A stretch of 64,000 nucleotides of DNA. It comes from Bordetella parapertussis. Lineage in GTDB: Bacteria; Pseudomonadota; Gammaproteobacteria; Burkholderiales; SG8-41. The stretch lies in NCBI GenBank assembly GCA_945885345.1, contig CAMCYP010000004.1, positions 62,001-126,000 of the forward strand, given 5' to 3'. This document shows positions 38,196-47,488 of the stretch, piece after piece. The notes under the pieces are model-generated. The model was not told the DNA's origin. It made no database searches and worked only from the letters and a program-made list of their open reading frames with translations. The translations under genes were made by a program, and so were the position numbers. Numbering within the stretch: the stretch's first letter is position 1; each line of letters opens with the position of its first letter.

Positions 38196-40493
38196 TCAGA
38201 GCAGCGGGCGCTGCTCGCCGCGCTGGGCATTGGCATCGGCCACGGTCAGCGCCGTCATGTTGACGATGCGGCGCACCGTCGCGCTGGTGGTCAGTACATG
38301 CACCGGTTTGGCGGCGCCGAGCAGGATCGGTCCGACGGTGATGCCGTCGCCTGACGAAGTTTTCAGCAGGTTGAAGGCGATGTTGGCGGCATCCAGCGTC
38401 GGCATGATCAGCAGGTTGGCCTGCCCTTTCAGCCGTGCATTCGGAAAAGCCCGCATGCGGATTTCTTCCGACAGCGCCGCGTCGCCGTGCATCTCACCCT
38501 CGACTTCGAGGTTGGGCGCGCGCTCGCGGATCAGCGCCAGTGCCGTGCGCATCTTGCGCGCAGTCGGAGAATCCGCCGAACCGAAACTCGAATGCGACAG
38601 CAGTGCGACTTTGGGGATCAGGCCGAAGCGGCTGATCTCCTCGGCGGCGAGCAGCGTCGATTCGACGATCTGTTCCGCGGTGGGATCAAAATTGACATAG
38701 GTGTCACAGATAAACACGGTGCGACCCGGCAGCATCACCATGTTCATCGCGGCGAAGTGCTGCACGCCGGGGCGCTTGCCGATCACCAGGTCGACGAAGC
38801 GCAGGTGGCCGTCGTAACGGCCAAAGAGGCCGCAGAGCATCGCGTCGGCCGCACCCAGGCGCATCATCATCGCGCCGATCAGCGTGGTGCGGCGACGCAT
38901 GTCGAGCTTGGCAATGTCCGGCGTCACGCCGCGGCGTTCGCCGAGGCGCTGGTACTCGGTCCAGTATTCGCGGTAACGCGGGTCATTGCTGGGATCAACC
39001 AGCGTGTAGTCACGGTCACGCTGCAGGCGCAGCCCCAGGCGCTCGATGCGCATCTTGATGACTTCGGGCCGGCCGATCAGGATCGGCTGCACGATGCCTT
39101 CGTCGACGGCGACCTGCACCGCGCGCAGCACCACTTCCTGTTCACCCTCGGCATAGACCACGCGCTTGGGCGATTTTTTCGCCGCGGCGATCACCGGTTT
39201 CATGATCAGGCCGGAGTGGTAGACCACTTCGTTCATGCGCTGTGCATAGGCGTCAAAATCAGTGATCGGCCGCGTCGCGACACCGCTGTCCATGGCCGCT
39301 TTCGCCACCGCGGGCGCAACGGTGCTGATCAGGCGCGGATCAAAGGGCCGCGGAATCAGGTAATCGGGGCCGAATTTAAGATCCTGCTCGCCATAGGCCG
39401 CGGCGACGATCTCGGACTGTTCAGCCTGAGCCAGCGCGGCAATCGCGTTGACCGCGGCAATTTCCATGTCGCGGTTGATGGTGGTCGCGCCGACATCCAG
39501 CGCGCCGCGGAAAATGAACGGGAAACAAAGGACGTTGTTGACCTGGTTCGGATAGTCCGAACGTCCGGTGGCCATCACCGCATCGGGACGCACTGCCTTC
39601 ACCAGTTCCGGCAGGATTTCCGGTTCCGGATTGGCGAGTGCCAGGATCAGCGGCCGCTCCGCCATCTGTTTGACCCATTCCGGTTTCAGCACCTTGCCCG
39701 CGGACAAACCGAGGAAGGCATCGGCGCCGGCCATCACTTCCGACAACGTGCGCGCCTTGGTGTCGATGGCATAACGCGCCTTCTCGTCATCCATCAGTTC
39801 GGTGCGGCCCTTGTAGACCACGCCGACGATGTCGGTGACGGTGATGTTTTCCTGCCGCAAACCCAGGGACACCAGCAGGTCGAGGCAGGCCAGTGCCGCG
39901 GCACCGGCACCGGAAACAACGAGTTTTATTTTTGAAATGTCTTTGCCGACGACCTTCAGGCCGTTGGTGAAGGCCGCGCTGACGATGATCGCGGTGCCGT
40001 GCTGGTCGTCATGGAATACGGGAATCTTGCAGCGCTTGCGGAGTTCGCGCTCAACGATGAAACATTCCGGCGCCTTGATGTCTTCGAGGTTGATGCCGCC
40101 GAAGGTGGGTTCGAGTGCTGCGATGATGTCGACCAGCTTGTGCGGATCAAGTTCGTTGATTTCGATGTCGAAGACGTCGATGCCGGCGAATTTCTTGAAC
40201 AGCACTGCCTTGCCTTCCATCACCGGCTTCGCCGCCAGTGGACCGATGTTGCCGAGGCCCAGCACGGCCGTGCCGTTGGTGATCACCGCAACCAGGTTGC
40301 CGCGCGCGGTGTAGAGGCTGGCATCTGCGGGATTTTCCGCAATGGCCTCGCACACCATCGCCACGCCGGGCGTGTAGGCGAGCGCGAGGTCGCGCTGGTT
40401 GACCAGCCCCTTGGTGGGGGTGACTGCAATTTTTCCCGGAACCGGCAGCCGGTGGTATTCCAGCGCCGCTTTGCGGAGTTGCTCATCAGCCAT
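38196..40493 (-). CDS. maeB: NADP-dependent malic enzyme fused to phosphotransacetylase-like domain
   Basis: [23 protein letters not shown]-terminal phosphotransacetylase-type sequence. Confidence 0.95.
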   Translation of the reverse strand: MADEQLRKAALEYHRLPVPGKIAVTPTKGLVNQRDLALAYTPGVAMVCEAIAENPADASLYTARGNLVAVITNGTAVLGLGNIGPLAAKPVMEGKAVLFKKFAGIDVFDIEINELDPHKLVDIIAALEPTFGGINLEDIKAPECFIVERELRKRCKIPVFHDDQHGTAIIVSAAFTNGLKVVGKDISKIKLVVSGAGAAALACLDLLVSLGLRQENITVTDIVGVVYKGRTELMDDEKARYAIDTKARTLSEVMAGADAFLGLSAGKVLKPEWVKQMAERPLILALANPEPEILPELVKAVRPDAVMATGRSDYPNQVNNVLCFPFIFRGALDVGATTINRDMEIAAVNAIAALAQAEQSEIVAAAYGEQDLKFGPDYLIPRPFDPRLISTVAPAVAKAAMDSGVATRPITDFDAYAQRMNEVVYHSGLIMKPVIAAAKKSPKRVVYAEGEQEVVLRAVQVAVDEGIVQPILIGRPEVIKMRIERLGLRLQRDRDYTLVDPSNDPRYREYWTEYQRLGERRGVTPDIAKLDMRRRTTLIGAMMMRLGAADAMLCGLFGRYDGHLRFVDLVIGKRPGVQHFAAMNMVMLPGRTVFICDTYVNFDPTAEQIVESTLLAAEEISRFGLIPKVALLSHSSFGSADSPTARKMRTALALIRERAPNLEVEGEMHGDAALSEEIRMRAFPNARLKGQANLLIMPTLDAANIAFNLLKTSSGDGITVGPILLGAAKPVHVLTTSATVRRIVNMTALTVADANAQRGEQRPLL

Positions 40494-40693
40494 TTGCGAG
40501 AACCGCCTTTCGATGTCAGCCGCCAGCCGCGTGGCTTTGCGGGAGCGGAATTATACCGTAGCCCCTGCGTCGCTTCGCCTCGCAGCCGGCCCACGATCCG
40601 CACCGCAAAGGTGCGCCAAGGCGGCGCAAAAATCCTGTATCTTGATTGCAGAACGATGGAAAATCGCCGAAAAAGCTGATTGGGGTTCGCACA

Positions 40694-41059
40694 TTGGAAA
40701 TCAACATTCCCGAAGTTCATGCCGAAGTCAGCGCCGCCTGCGCGCGTTACGAACAGGCGCTGGTCAGCAATGATGTGGCGGCACTCGATGCGCTGTTCTG
40801 GCAAAGCCCGCACACCATTCGTTACGGCGCCACCGAAGTGCTCTACGGTTTTGAGGAGATCGCACAGTTCCGCGCCGCGCGCTCGCCGGCCGGACTGGCG
40901 CGCACGGTATCGCGCGAAGTGATCACCACCTACGGCCGCGACTTCGCCACCTCGAGCCTGCAGTTCGAGCGCAGCGGCATAAGCGGACGGCAGATGCAGA
41001 CCTGGGCGCGCATGCCCGAAGGCTGGCGCGTCGTCGCTGCCCACGTCAGCATGATGTAA
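40694..41059 (+). CDS. HpxZ/AtzH-like (DUF3225) SnoaL-fold protein
   Basis: [57 protein letters not shown] start assumed, ATG alternative at 40646. Confidence 0.8.
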   Translation: MEINIPEVHAEVSAACARYEQALVSNDVAALDALFWQSPHTIRYGATEVLYGFEEIAQFRAARSPAGLARTVSREVITTYGRDFATSSLQFERSGISGRQMQTWARMPEGWRVVAAHVSMM

Positions 41060-41148
41060 CGGACTGCGCCCCGCAGCCGCCCGGCCCACGGGCGCCGCCT
41101 TTGTGCTAACGTTGCGCTGCTTTTTTTGCAGCGAACAACGTGACTTTC

Positions 41149-42135
41149 ATGGCCCAGACCTCTTCCGGCGCATCCGGCTTCCGCGCCGAACTCCATCCCG
41201 AAATCGAGCCCTATAACAACGGCATGCTGGCGCTCGACGGCCGGCATCGCATGTACTTCGAGGAAAGCGGCAACCCGCGCGGCGCGCCGGTGCTGTTCCT
41301 GCATGGCGGCCCCGGCGCGGGTGCTGCGACTGCGCATCGCCGGTTTTTTGATCCCGCGCATTACCGCATCGTCATTTTTGACCAGCGCGGTGCCGGACGT
41401 TCGCTGCCGCTGGGCGAGGTCACCGACAATACGACGCCGTTACTCGTGTCGGACATCGAACAGCTGCGCGAAAAACTCGGCATCAATCGCTGGCTGGTAT
41501 TCGGTGGTTCCTGGGGCAGCACGCTCGCGCTGGCCTATGCCGAAGCCCATCCGCAGCGCTGCACCGGGCTGATCCTGCGCGGCATTTTTCTGTGTCGCGA
41601 CAGTGAAATCGACTGGTTCCTTTACGGCCTGCGCAATCTGTTTCCCGAAGCCTGGCACGCTTTCACCGCGCCGATTCCTGAATCCGAACGCGGCGACCTG
41701 CTCACGGCCTACCATCGCCGCCTGACTGATCCCGACCCGGCCGTGCACATGCCGGCAGCGCGCGCCTGGAGCACTTACGAAGGTTCGTGCTCGACGCTGC
41801 TGCCGAGCCCGGAAACCGTGGCCTATTTCGCCGGCGACGTGGTTGCCCTCGGCCTCGCGCGCATCGAAGCGCATTATTTCAAGCATGACATTTTCCTGCC
41901 GCAGAACTCGCTGCTCGACAATGTCGGCCGCATCCGCAACATCCCCGGCGTCATCGTGCAAGGGCGTTACGATGCGGTCTGCCCCATCGTCTCGGCCGAC
42001 GACCTGCACCGCGCCTGGCCGGAGGCGGAATACATCATCGTGCCCGATGCCGGACATTCGGCATGGGAGCCCGGCATCTGCGCGGCGCTGGTCCGGGCCT
42101 GCGAAAAATTCAAAACTATTACCAAGGGAGAATGA
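41149..42135 (+). CDS. pip: proline iminopeptidase
   Basis: FLHGGPGAGAATAHRRFFDPAHYRIVIFDQRGAGRS, GGSWGSTLALAYAEAHP. Confidence 0.95.
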   Translation: MAQTSSGASGFRAELHPEIEPYNNGMLALDGRHRMYFEESGNPRGAPVLFLHGGPGAGAATAHRRFFDPAHYRIVIFDQRGAGRSLPLGEVTDNTTPLLVSDIEQLREKLGINRWLVFGGSWGSTLALAYAEAHPQRCTGLILRGIFLCRDSEIDWFLYGLRNLFPEAWHAFTAPIPESERGDLLTAYHRRLTDPDPAVHMPAARAWSTYEGSCSTLLPSPETVAYFAGDVVALGLARIEAHYFKHDIFLPQNSLLDNVGRIRNIPGVIVQGRYDAVCPIVSADDLHRAWPEAEYIIVPDAGHSAWEPGICAALVRACEKFKTITKGE

Positions 42136-42136
42136 A

Positions 42137-43051
42137 ATGAAACTGGTGACTTACTCTGCGGGCAAACGCGCCCCGGCGAAAATCGGCGTGATCGCTGCTG
42201 ACGGCAGCATCATCGACCTCGAAGCCGCGGCGAAAAAGGCACGCGTCAAGCTGCCCTTTGCGGCCAACGACATGGTCGCGCTGGTCGCCGCCGGCAAGAG
42301 CGGCCTGGCGCTGGTGAAGAAGGCTGTCGCCGGATTCAAGACCGGCCAATACAAGATGAACAAGGTCACGCTGCATGCGCCGATTCCGCGTCCGCGCAAA
42401 AACGTGTTCTGCGTCGGCTGGAATTATGTCGAGCATTTCGAAGAAGGCGCCAAGGCCCGTCCGCATGTGACGGAACTGCCGAAACATCCGGCGTTTTTCA
42501 GCAAGCAGCCGCTGGCGGTGAACAGCCCCTACGGCGAAGTGCCGTCGCATCCCGGCGTCACCGAAAAACTCGACTGGGAAGTGGAAATGGCCGTGGTCAT
42601 CGGCAAAGCCGGCCGCAACATCAAGGAAGCCGATGCGATGAAGCACATCTACGGCTACATGATCGCCAACGACGTGTCGGCGCGCGAAGTACAGCGCCAG
42701 CACGGGCAGCAGTGGTTCAAGGGCAAGAGCCTCGACGGCCATTGCCCGATGGGACCGTGGCTGACTACCGCCGATGCAGTGAAAAACCCGCAGAACCTGC
42801 GCATCACCTGCCGCGTCAACGGCGTGACCAAGCAGGATTCCAACACCAGCTATATGTATTTCAAGCTGCCGCGCCTGATCGCCGAGCTGTCGGCCGGTCT
42901 GACACTGGAGCCCGGCGACCTGTTCCTCACCGGCACGCCGGCCGGCGTCGGCCACGCACGCAATCCGCCGGAATTCATGAAAGCCGGCGACATCCTGGAA
43001 ACAGAAGTGGAAGGACTGGGACTGCTGCGCAATAAAATAGGCGCAAAATAA
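42137..43051 (+). CDS. fumarylacetoacetate hydrolase family protein
   Basis: NVFCVGWNYVEHFEE, DWEVEMAVVIGKAGRNI, NDVSAREVQ, GDLFLTGTPAGVGHAR. Confidence 0.95.
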   Translation: MKLVTYSAGKRAPAKIGVIAADGSIIDLEAAAKKARVKLPFAANDMVALVAAGKSGLALVKKAVAGFKTGQYKMNKVTLHAPIPRPRKNVFCVGWNYVEHFEEGAKARPHVTELPKHPAFFSKQPLAVNSPYGEVPSHPGVTEKLDWEVEMAVVIGKAGRNIKEADAMKHIYGYMIANDVSAREVQRQHGQQWFKGKSLDGHCPMGPWLTTADAVKNPQNLRITCRVNGVTKQDSNTSYMYFKLPRLIAELSAGLTLEPGDLFLTGTPAGVGHARNPPEFMKAGDILETEVEGLGLLRNKIGAK

Positions 43052-43077
43052 GTCGGCGCAAAATAAGTCGGCGCAAA
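43041..43077. repeat. 15-bp tandem repeat (GCGCAAAATAAGTCG, ~2.5 copies) spanning the stop codon
   Basis: Units at 43041, 43056 and partial at 43071. Confidence 0.85.
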
Positions 43078-43110
43078 GCAGGTTTCAGAGCAGGTTTGAT
43101 TGCTCCAATA

Positions 43111-43138
43111 AAAAAACGCCGCTCATGCGGCGTTTTTT
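43111..43138. terminator. bidirectional rho-independent terminator
   Basis: Perfect 12-bp stem AAAAAACGCCGC-TCAT-GCGGCGTTTTTT between convergent genes. Confidence 0.88.
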
Positions 43139-43415
43139 ATTTCGGCTTTTTTTTCATGCTGTCGGCGGCAGCCTTGCCTGCCGATTGCAGACTCTCCAGT
43201 CCGGCCTTCTGCATTTCCAGCGTCTTGATGGTCATCTGGACCATGCCGGTGTTCATGGTCAGCCAGGTTTCAACCGCCTTCAGCTCGGCGATTTTTTTCT
43301 CCAGATCCTCGACATTCATCGTCGGCGCGATCATGCCCGGCATGGGAAAACCCATCGGGTTCCACATTTTCTGCATGAATTCGAAAAAATCCTTGGGTAC
43401 GTCTTGTTCGGCCAT
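43137..43415 (-). CDS. phaM: PhaM-like polyhydroxyalkanoate granule regulatory protein
   Basis: DFFEFMQKMWNPMGFPMPGMIAPTMNVEDLEKKIAELKAVETWLTMNTGMVQMTIKTLEMQ. Confidence 0.85.
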   Translation of the reverse strand: MAEQDVPKDFFEFMQKMWNPMGFPMPGMIAPTMNVEDLEKKIAELKAVETWLTMNTGMVQMTIKTLEMQKAGLESLQSAGKAAADSMKKKPK

Positions 43416-43539
43416 GGTCGCTCCCCTGCATTACAGGAATAGGTGTTACGAAGATTATAGGCTGACGCAGGATTGGTGAGCCGCAGCCACAAATAAAGAT
43501 GGCGCCCCGGTCAGGGCGCCATGCAGGGGTCAGCGAGAA

Positions 43540-44292
43540 TTATTCGCCGAGCGGCGAATCGACATGGCGGGCGGCCACACGGATCCGCGGGGCCACCGGC
43601 GCCGGTTCGGCGAAGGCGGCAACAACGCGCTGCAGGCGCTGTTTCTCGCCCAGCACCTTGTTGGTGTAGGTGTCGTTGTCGTCACCGAGGGCGCCGGCGT
43701 ACATCTGCAGGGCGATGCTCACATTGCCGGTGCGGGACAGGTATTCGCGCAGGATACGGGTGCCGACGCGGATATTGGATTCCGGGTCGAACACGGATTT
43801 CTCACCGCCGAACTCGGCCAGCTTGTCCGCATGGAACTTCGGGATGATCTGCATCAGGCCCTTGGCGCCGACGCCGCTTTCGGCGATCGGGTTATAGCGC
43901 GACTCGACCGCAATCACTGCCATGATCAGCAGCGGATCCATATTGACCCGGGCAGCTTCGGCATGGGCGATCTGCACGAACTCCAGCGTCACGTCCTGCG
44001 ACACCTTGTAGCGCTTGGCCAGGAACTCGGCCAGCGCCTCGTGCCGGGCGGCGTCCGGATGCACGACCGGCGCGGGCTGCGGCAGCACACGGCCGGATAC
44101 GGCTTTGGCCTCACTCTCGACGGCGGCATAGGCAGATTCCAGCCATTGGACGCCGTAACGTTCGTGGAGCAGCAAAGCCAGGGCGGAGAAGCTGGCGATC
44201 AGCATCGCCAGGGTGACCATCTTGCGGATCCAGTGCAGCGATAGTGCTGCCTGTTCCTCGGGGGATATTTCTGAAATCGATTTTGCGAACAT
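43540..44292 (-). CDS. lytic transglycosylase domain-containing protein
   Basis: VIAVESRYNPIAESGVGAKGLMQIIPKFH; N-terminal TM. Confidence 0.92.
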   Translation of the reverse strand: MFAKSISEISPEEQAALSLHWIRKMVTLAMLIASFSALALLLHERYGVQWLESAYAAVESEAKAVSGRVLPQPAPVVHPDAARHEALAEFLAKRYKVSQDVTLEFVQIAHAEAARVNMDPLLIMAVIAVESRYNPIAESGVGAKGLMQIIPKFHADKLAEFGGEKSVFDPESNIRVGTRILREYLSRTGNVSIALQMYAGALGDDNDTYTNKVLGEKQRLQRVVAAFAEPAPVAPRIRVAARHVDSPLGE

Positions 44293-44398
44293 GCAAAACC
44301 TCCTTTTGGGAGTGGCGCCGGCACGGGGCAGGCGCCTTCAGCGGTTGTTACCTCGCTACGGTAACGGGTGTCTCCTGGCTAACTCGGTCAGCCGACAA

Positions 44399-44464
44399 CC
44401 ACTATAGGTTGTGGGCCACTCAAAAAAACTGGCTAATTCTAGGTGTTCAGACCCTGCGCCGCAA
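44399..44464 (-). promoter_or_regulatory. predicted sigma70 promoter with NrdR-like operator, upstream of the lytic transglycosylase
   Basis: - strand TTGCGG-N17-TAGAAT; palindrome CCACTATAGGTTGTGG at 44399-44414; same layout and spacings as 58529-58594. Confidence 0.65.
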
Positions 44465-44707
44465 CCCTGAAAACGGATTTTCATGGGGTTCGGGAAATAA
44501 GCCGGGGGCGGAGTGTAACGGCATTGCCCACCGCAATGCAATAAAAATATAAGTTATTGTTTTTAAACAATATTTAATACTTTTACCGCTCTTACACAGG
44601 GTCAAACAAGGTAAATCGCAGGGATTTGAGCCGCATTGCGGCAAAGAGTTCACCAGAGCCGGCCCGGAGTACCGAAGGTGAAGTAAAAACTTAATAAAAA
44701 CAATTAG

Positions 44708-44896
44708 TTATAATTCATCCTGGGGGTCGGACAAGGGCTGAATCTGGCGTGCTTCCCAAGTCCGGAGCGCAGTCTCGTAGTTAGTAAGTGCTTCCCAATA
44801 ACGGTCATAAACACAGGGGTCACAGCCGCTCTGGCAGCATTCCCAGGGCTCGGGCGCCGGCGGCTTTTCCGGTTTGGGATCGAAGTCAGCCGTCAT
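44708..44896 (-). CDS. oxidoreductase-like domain small protein
   Basis: EPWECCQSGCDPCVYDRYWEAL motif. Confidence 0.82.
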   Translation of the reverse strand: MTADFDPKPEKPPAPEPWECCQSGCDPCVYDRYWEALTNYETALRTWEARQIQPLSDPQDEL

Positions 44897-44899
44897 GGC

Positions 44900-45736
44900 T
44901 CAGCGCAGATCCTCGGGCAATCGCGCCTCCGGAAAGCGGCGGCGGAACTCGGCCAGCAGCGCGTCGGCATCCGCGGTTTTGCCGCCGCGGCGCAGTTCGG
45001 CGATGCGCTGCAGCCATTTTTCCGGCGGTTCCTTGAGCAGGTCCTGCCACAGTGCGCTCTTCGCCGGCGCGGCCGACAAGGCTGCGGCCGGCGCCGCGGG
45101 CCTGGCCACCGATGCACCAGCACCGTTCGCTGCGTCAGCCATCGGCGCAGGCGCGGAACGCTGCAGCGGTTGCGGAGCGGCGTAGTCGCGCAGCGCGGGC
45201 GCCCGGTCTTCGGCCCGATTGGAGGATTCTGCCGCCATGGCCTTGGCGCGGGACTCGGTCGCCCCCCTCTCCGCTTCAGCCACACGGCCAGACAAGGCCG
45301 GTGCCGGGACGGGCGCCGCGTCCTGCACCACTGGCGCAGGCGGTGCCGTGACCGTCGGCGCAGCAGACCGGCGCTTGGGCACGGATTCCGGCACAGCCGC
45401 GGTTGGCGGTTCGGCGATCTCTCTTCGTTCGATCTCGCTTTGCATAGTCGCGGCCGGGGTTTGCGCCGGCGGCGGGATCAGGGATTCCGGACGATCAGCC
45501 CCCTGCTCGCGCATCAGGGTCACCACGCTGACCGACAACACCAGTACCGCAGCCAGCGAAACCGGCAGCGCCCAGCGACGGGCACCGGCGCGACGCGGAC
45601 CGGCGGCGACCTCGCGGCGCGCTGCGGCGCGGATCGCGTCATCGAGTTGTGCCGGCGGTTCTGCCGTCGTTCCGGCGCGGTATAGCGCCGCCAGTTGCGG
45701 ATCATTTTCCATATCGGGGCCGGGTTTCATTGCCAT
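44900..45736 (-). CDS. putative anti-sigma factor-like single-TM protein
   Basis: Overlaps end of ECF sigma gene; N-terminal cytoplasmic region, TM WALPVSLAAVLVLSVSVVTLM, Ala/Pro-rich exterior. Confidence 0.6.
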   Translation of the reverse strand: MAMKPGPDMENDPQLAALYRAGTTAEPPAQLDDAIRAAARREVAAGPRRAGARRWALPVSLAAVLVLSVSVVTLMREQGADRPESLIPPPAQTPAATMQSEIERREIAEPPTAAVPESVPKRRSAAPTVTAPPAPVVQDAAPVPAPALSGRVAEAERGATESRAKAMAAESSNRAEDRAPALRDYAAPQPLQRSAPAPMADAANGAGASVARPAAPAAALSAAPAKSALWQDLLKEPPEKWLQRIAELRRGGKTADADALLAEFRRRFPEARLPEDLR

Positions 45737-46290
45737 GCCTGCATCCCCTGCCGCAGTTTCGCCAGCGCATAACGCAGCCGGCTTTTGGCGGTTTCGCGGT
45801 TGACGCCGGTGGCGTCGGCAATTTCCTCGATACTCAGCCCGCCCTCCTGCTGCAATACAAAAGCCTCGCGCTGCTCTTCCGGCAAATCATCGAGCAATGC
45901 CAGCAGTTGCGCCGCCTGCTGCCGGGACGTCGCGCTGACTTCCGGTTCCGCGCTGCGCGGCGCCACCGGTTCGTCGATGGACACCGATTCGTCATCCAGC
46001 GGTACGGCGGCATCAGCGCGGCGAAAGTGATCCATCAGCCGGTTGTGGGCAATCCGGTAGAGGTAAGTCGAGAATTTCGCCTGCACCGTATAAGCGGCGC
46101 GGGCGCGGATCAGGTTCATCCACACATCCTGGAACAGTTCATCGGCGAGCGCCGCGTTGCGGCACTGGCGCAGCAGATAACGATAGACGCCGCCCTTGTG
46201 ACGACCATAAAGCACATCAAAAGCCGCCGCGTCACCATCGCGATAGCCGAGCATCAGCGCTTCATCGGTGGCGTCGGTGGCAGTGGGCAT
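45727..46290 (-). CDS. ECF-family RNA polymerase sigma factor
   Basis: Region 2 ELFQDVWMNLIRARAAY...FSTYLYRIAHNRLMDHFRR; region 4 LPEEQREAFVLQQEGGLSIEEIADATGVNRETAKSRLRYALAKLR. Confidence 0.93.
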   Translation of the reverse strand: MPTATDATDEALMLGYRDGDAAAFDVLYGRHKGGVYRYLLRQCRNAALADELFQDVWMNLIRARAAYTVQAKFSTYLYRIAHNRLMDHFRRADAAVPLDDESVSIDEPVAPRSAEPEVSATSRQQAAQLLALLDDLPEEQREAFVLQQEGGLSIEEIADATGVNRETAKSRLRYALAKLRQGMQAWQ

Positions 46291-46404
46291 AACGGGGTGC
46301 CAGTATGCAGAAGCCTCTGCATACCGGCAACCCGGCTGTAGTACTGCATCCACGCTGGGATCAGCGGCGGTGAAATCAACGCGGAGAAAATCAACGAGGG
46401 TCAG

Positions 46405-47223
46405 TCAACGCGGGTCAGGCGTAAAGCGCGCCGGGAACGGATCCGGCCGCGCCGCCAGCGACGGCTCGCGAATCACGCCCTGCGCCACCAGATTGCGATA
46501 ACTGTCGTAGTAAATGGTAATGATCTCGGCCGGCGTTGCAGTGGCGCGTTCGAATTCGGTGTACGTCACCACTGACGTTTCACTGCGGCCGTGGCCGGTG
46601 CCGAGGCGTGCGGATTTTTGTGCCTGATTGGCCGGGGCTTCGCTACGCGCGGCTGCACCGACACCACTGGCCGCATCGCGCGCCGGACTGCGATCTTCTG
46701 CCATTGCCGCAGGGGCCGGCGCTTCGGCCTCCATGCTGCGCGCCAGTCGCGGCGGTGCATACTGCATCACCGGCTCCGGCTTTTTGCGGAACACCGCAAC
46801 GCCGATCACGCCGACGTTGTTCGGGCGGCCGGTACGCGCGGCATAGGAATCCGGCAGCGCGGTGAAATAAAACGCGGCGGTGCGCTCCAGGCTTTTGCGC
46901 CAGCCCTTGACGCCAAAACCCTGCTGCGCACCCAGCACATAACCGCTTTGCTGCCAGTCGGCGGTCTCGCCGGTGATCACATCGACCCCGTCCACCGAAA
47001 CCACGGTCAGGATGTCGCCGCGCTGGCGGTTGCGCAGGCGGATTTCATATTCGTTGCCGGGATTGCCGACGACATAATGCCGCCCTTCGTGGACATACAC
47101 CGGCAACGTGCGGTTCTGTGCGCGGTCGTGAATCACGATATCGGCGATATTGCCTACCGCAGCGACGGGCAAAGACAAGGTGCAGGCAGCCAGCGCGGCC
47201 GCAACGGTGATCAGGCGTTTCAT
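46405..47223 (-). CDS. secreted hypothetical protein upstream of the sigma factor
   Basis: Signal peptide MKRLITVAAALAACTLSLPVAA; no domain recognised. Confidence 0.75.
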   Translation of the reverse strand: MKRLITVAAALAACTLSLPVAAVGNIADIVIHDRAQNRTLPVYVHEGRHYVVGNPGNEYEIRLRNRQRGDILTVVSVDGVDVITGETADWQQSGYVLGAQQGFGVKGWRKSLERTAAFYFTALPDSYAARTGRPNNVGVIGVAVFRKKPEPVMQYAPPRLARSMEAEAPAPAAMAEDRSPARDAASGVGAAARSEAPANQAQKSARLGTGHGRSETSVVTYTEFERATATPAEIITIYYDSYRNLVAQGVIREPSLAARPDPFPARFTPDPR

Positions 47224-47488
47224 CAAGGCTCCTTGAGTTAAGTGTGCGGAAGACCCGCGACCCTGCTGTAAACGCCAGCCGCAGCGGATCGGGGTTAAAC
47301 GTCGTTTTGGCCCGCTATGTGCGACAACGTACAGACCCTCTCCGGGGGGAGGCGAATACTCCACAGGGTCTCGGAAGAGGTGCTTTTTCAGGCAATTTTC
47401 AGACTGCGCGATACCGCATTTTTTGCTGGCGACCCCACAAGCGCAGCGCCCCCTCCAGATCGGAGTTCGCATTTCACGGAAATCGGCC

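Noticed and set aside
38487-39935. 482-aa plus-strand ORF
   Set aside because: Antisense to maeB, which has clear family motifs.
43041-43077. CRISPR-like array
   Set aside because: Units are contiguous 15-bp tandem copies with no spacers and no cas genes nearby.
44293-44400. Cobalamin riboswitch (AGCCAGGAGAC resembles the 3' end of the class)
   Set aside because: The predicted transcript start leaves too little upstream sequence and there is no B12-box core (GCCACTG, GGGAA).
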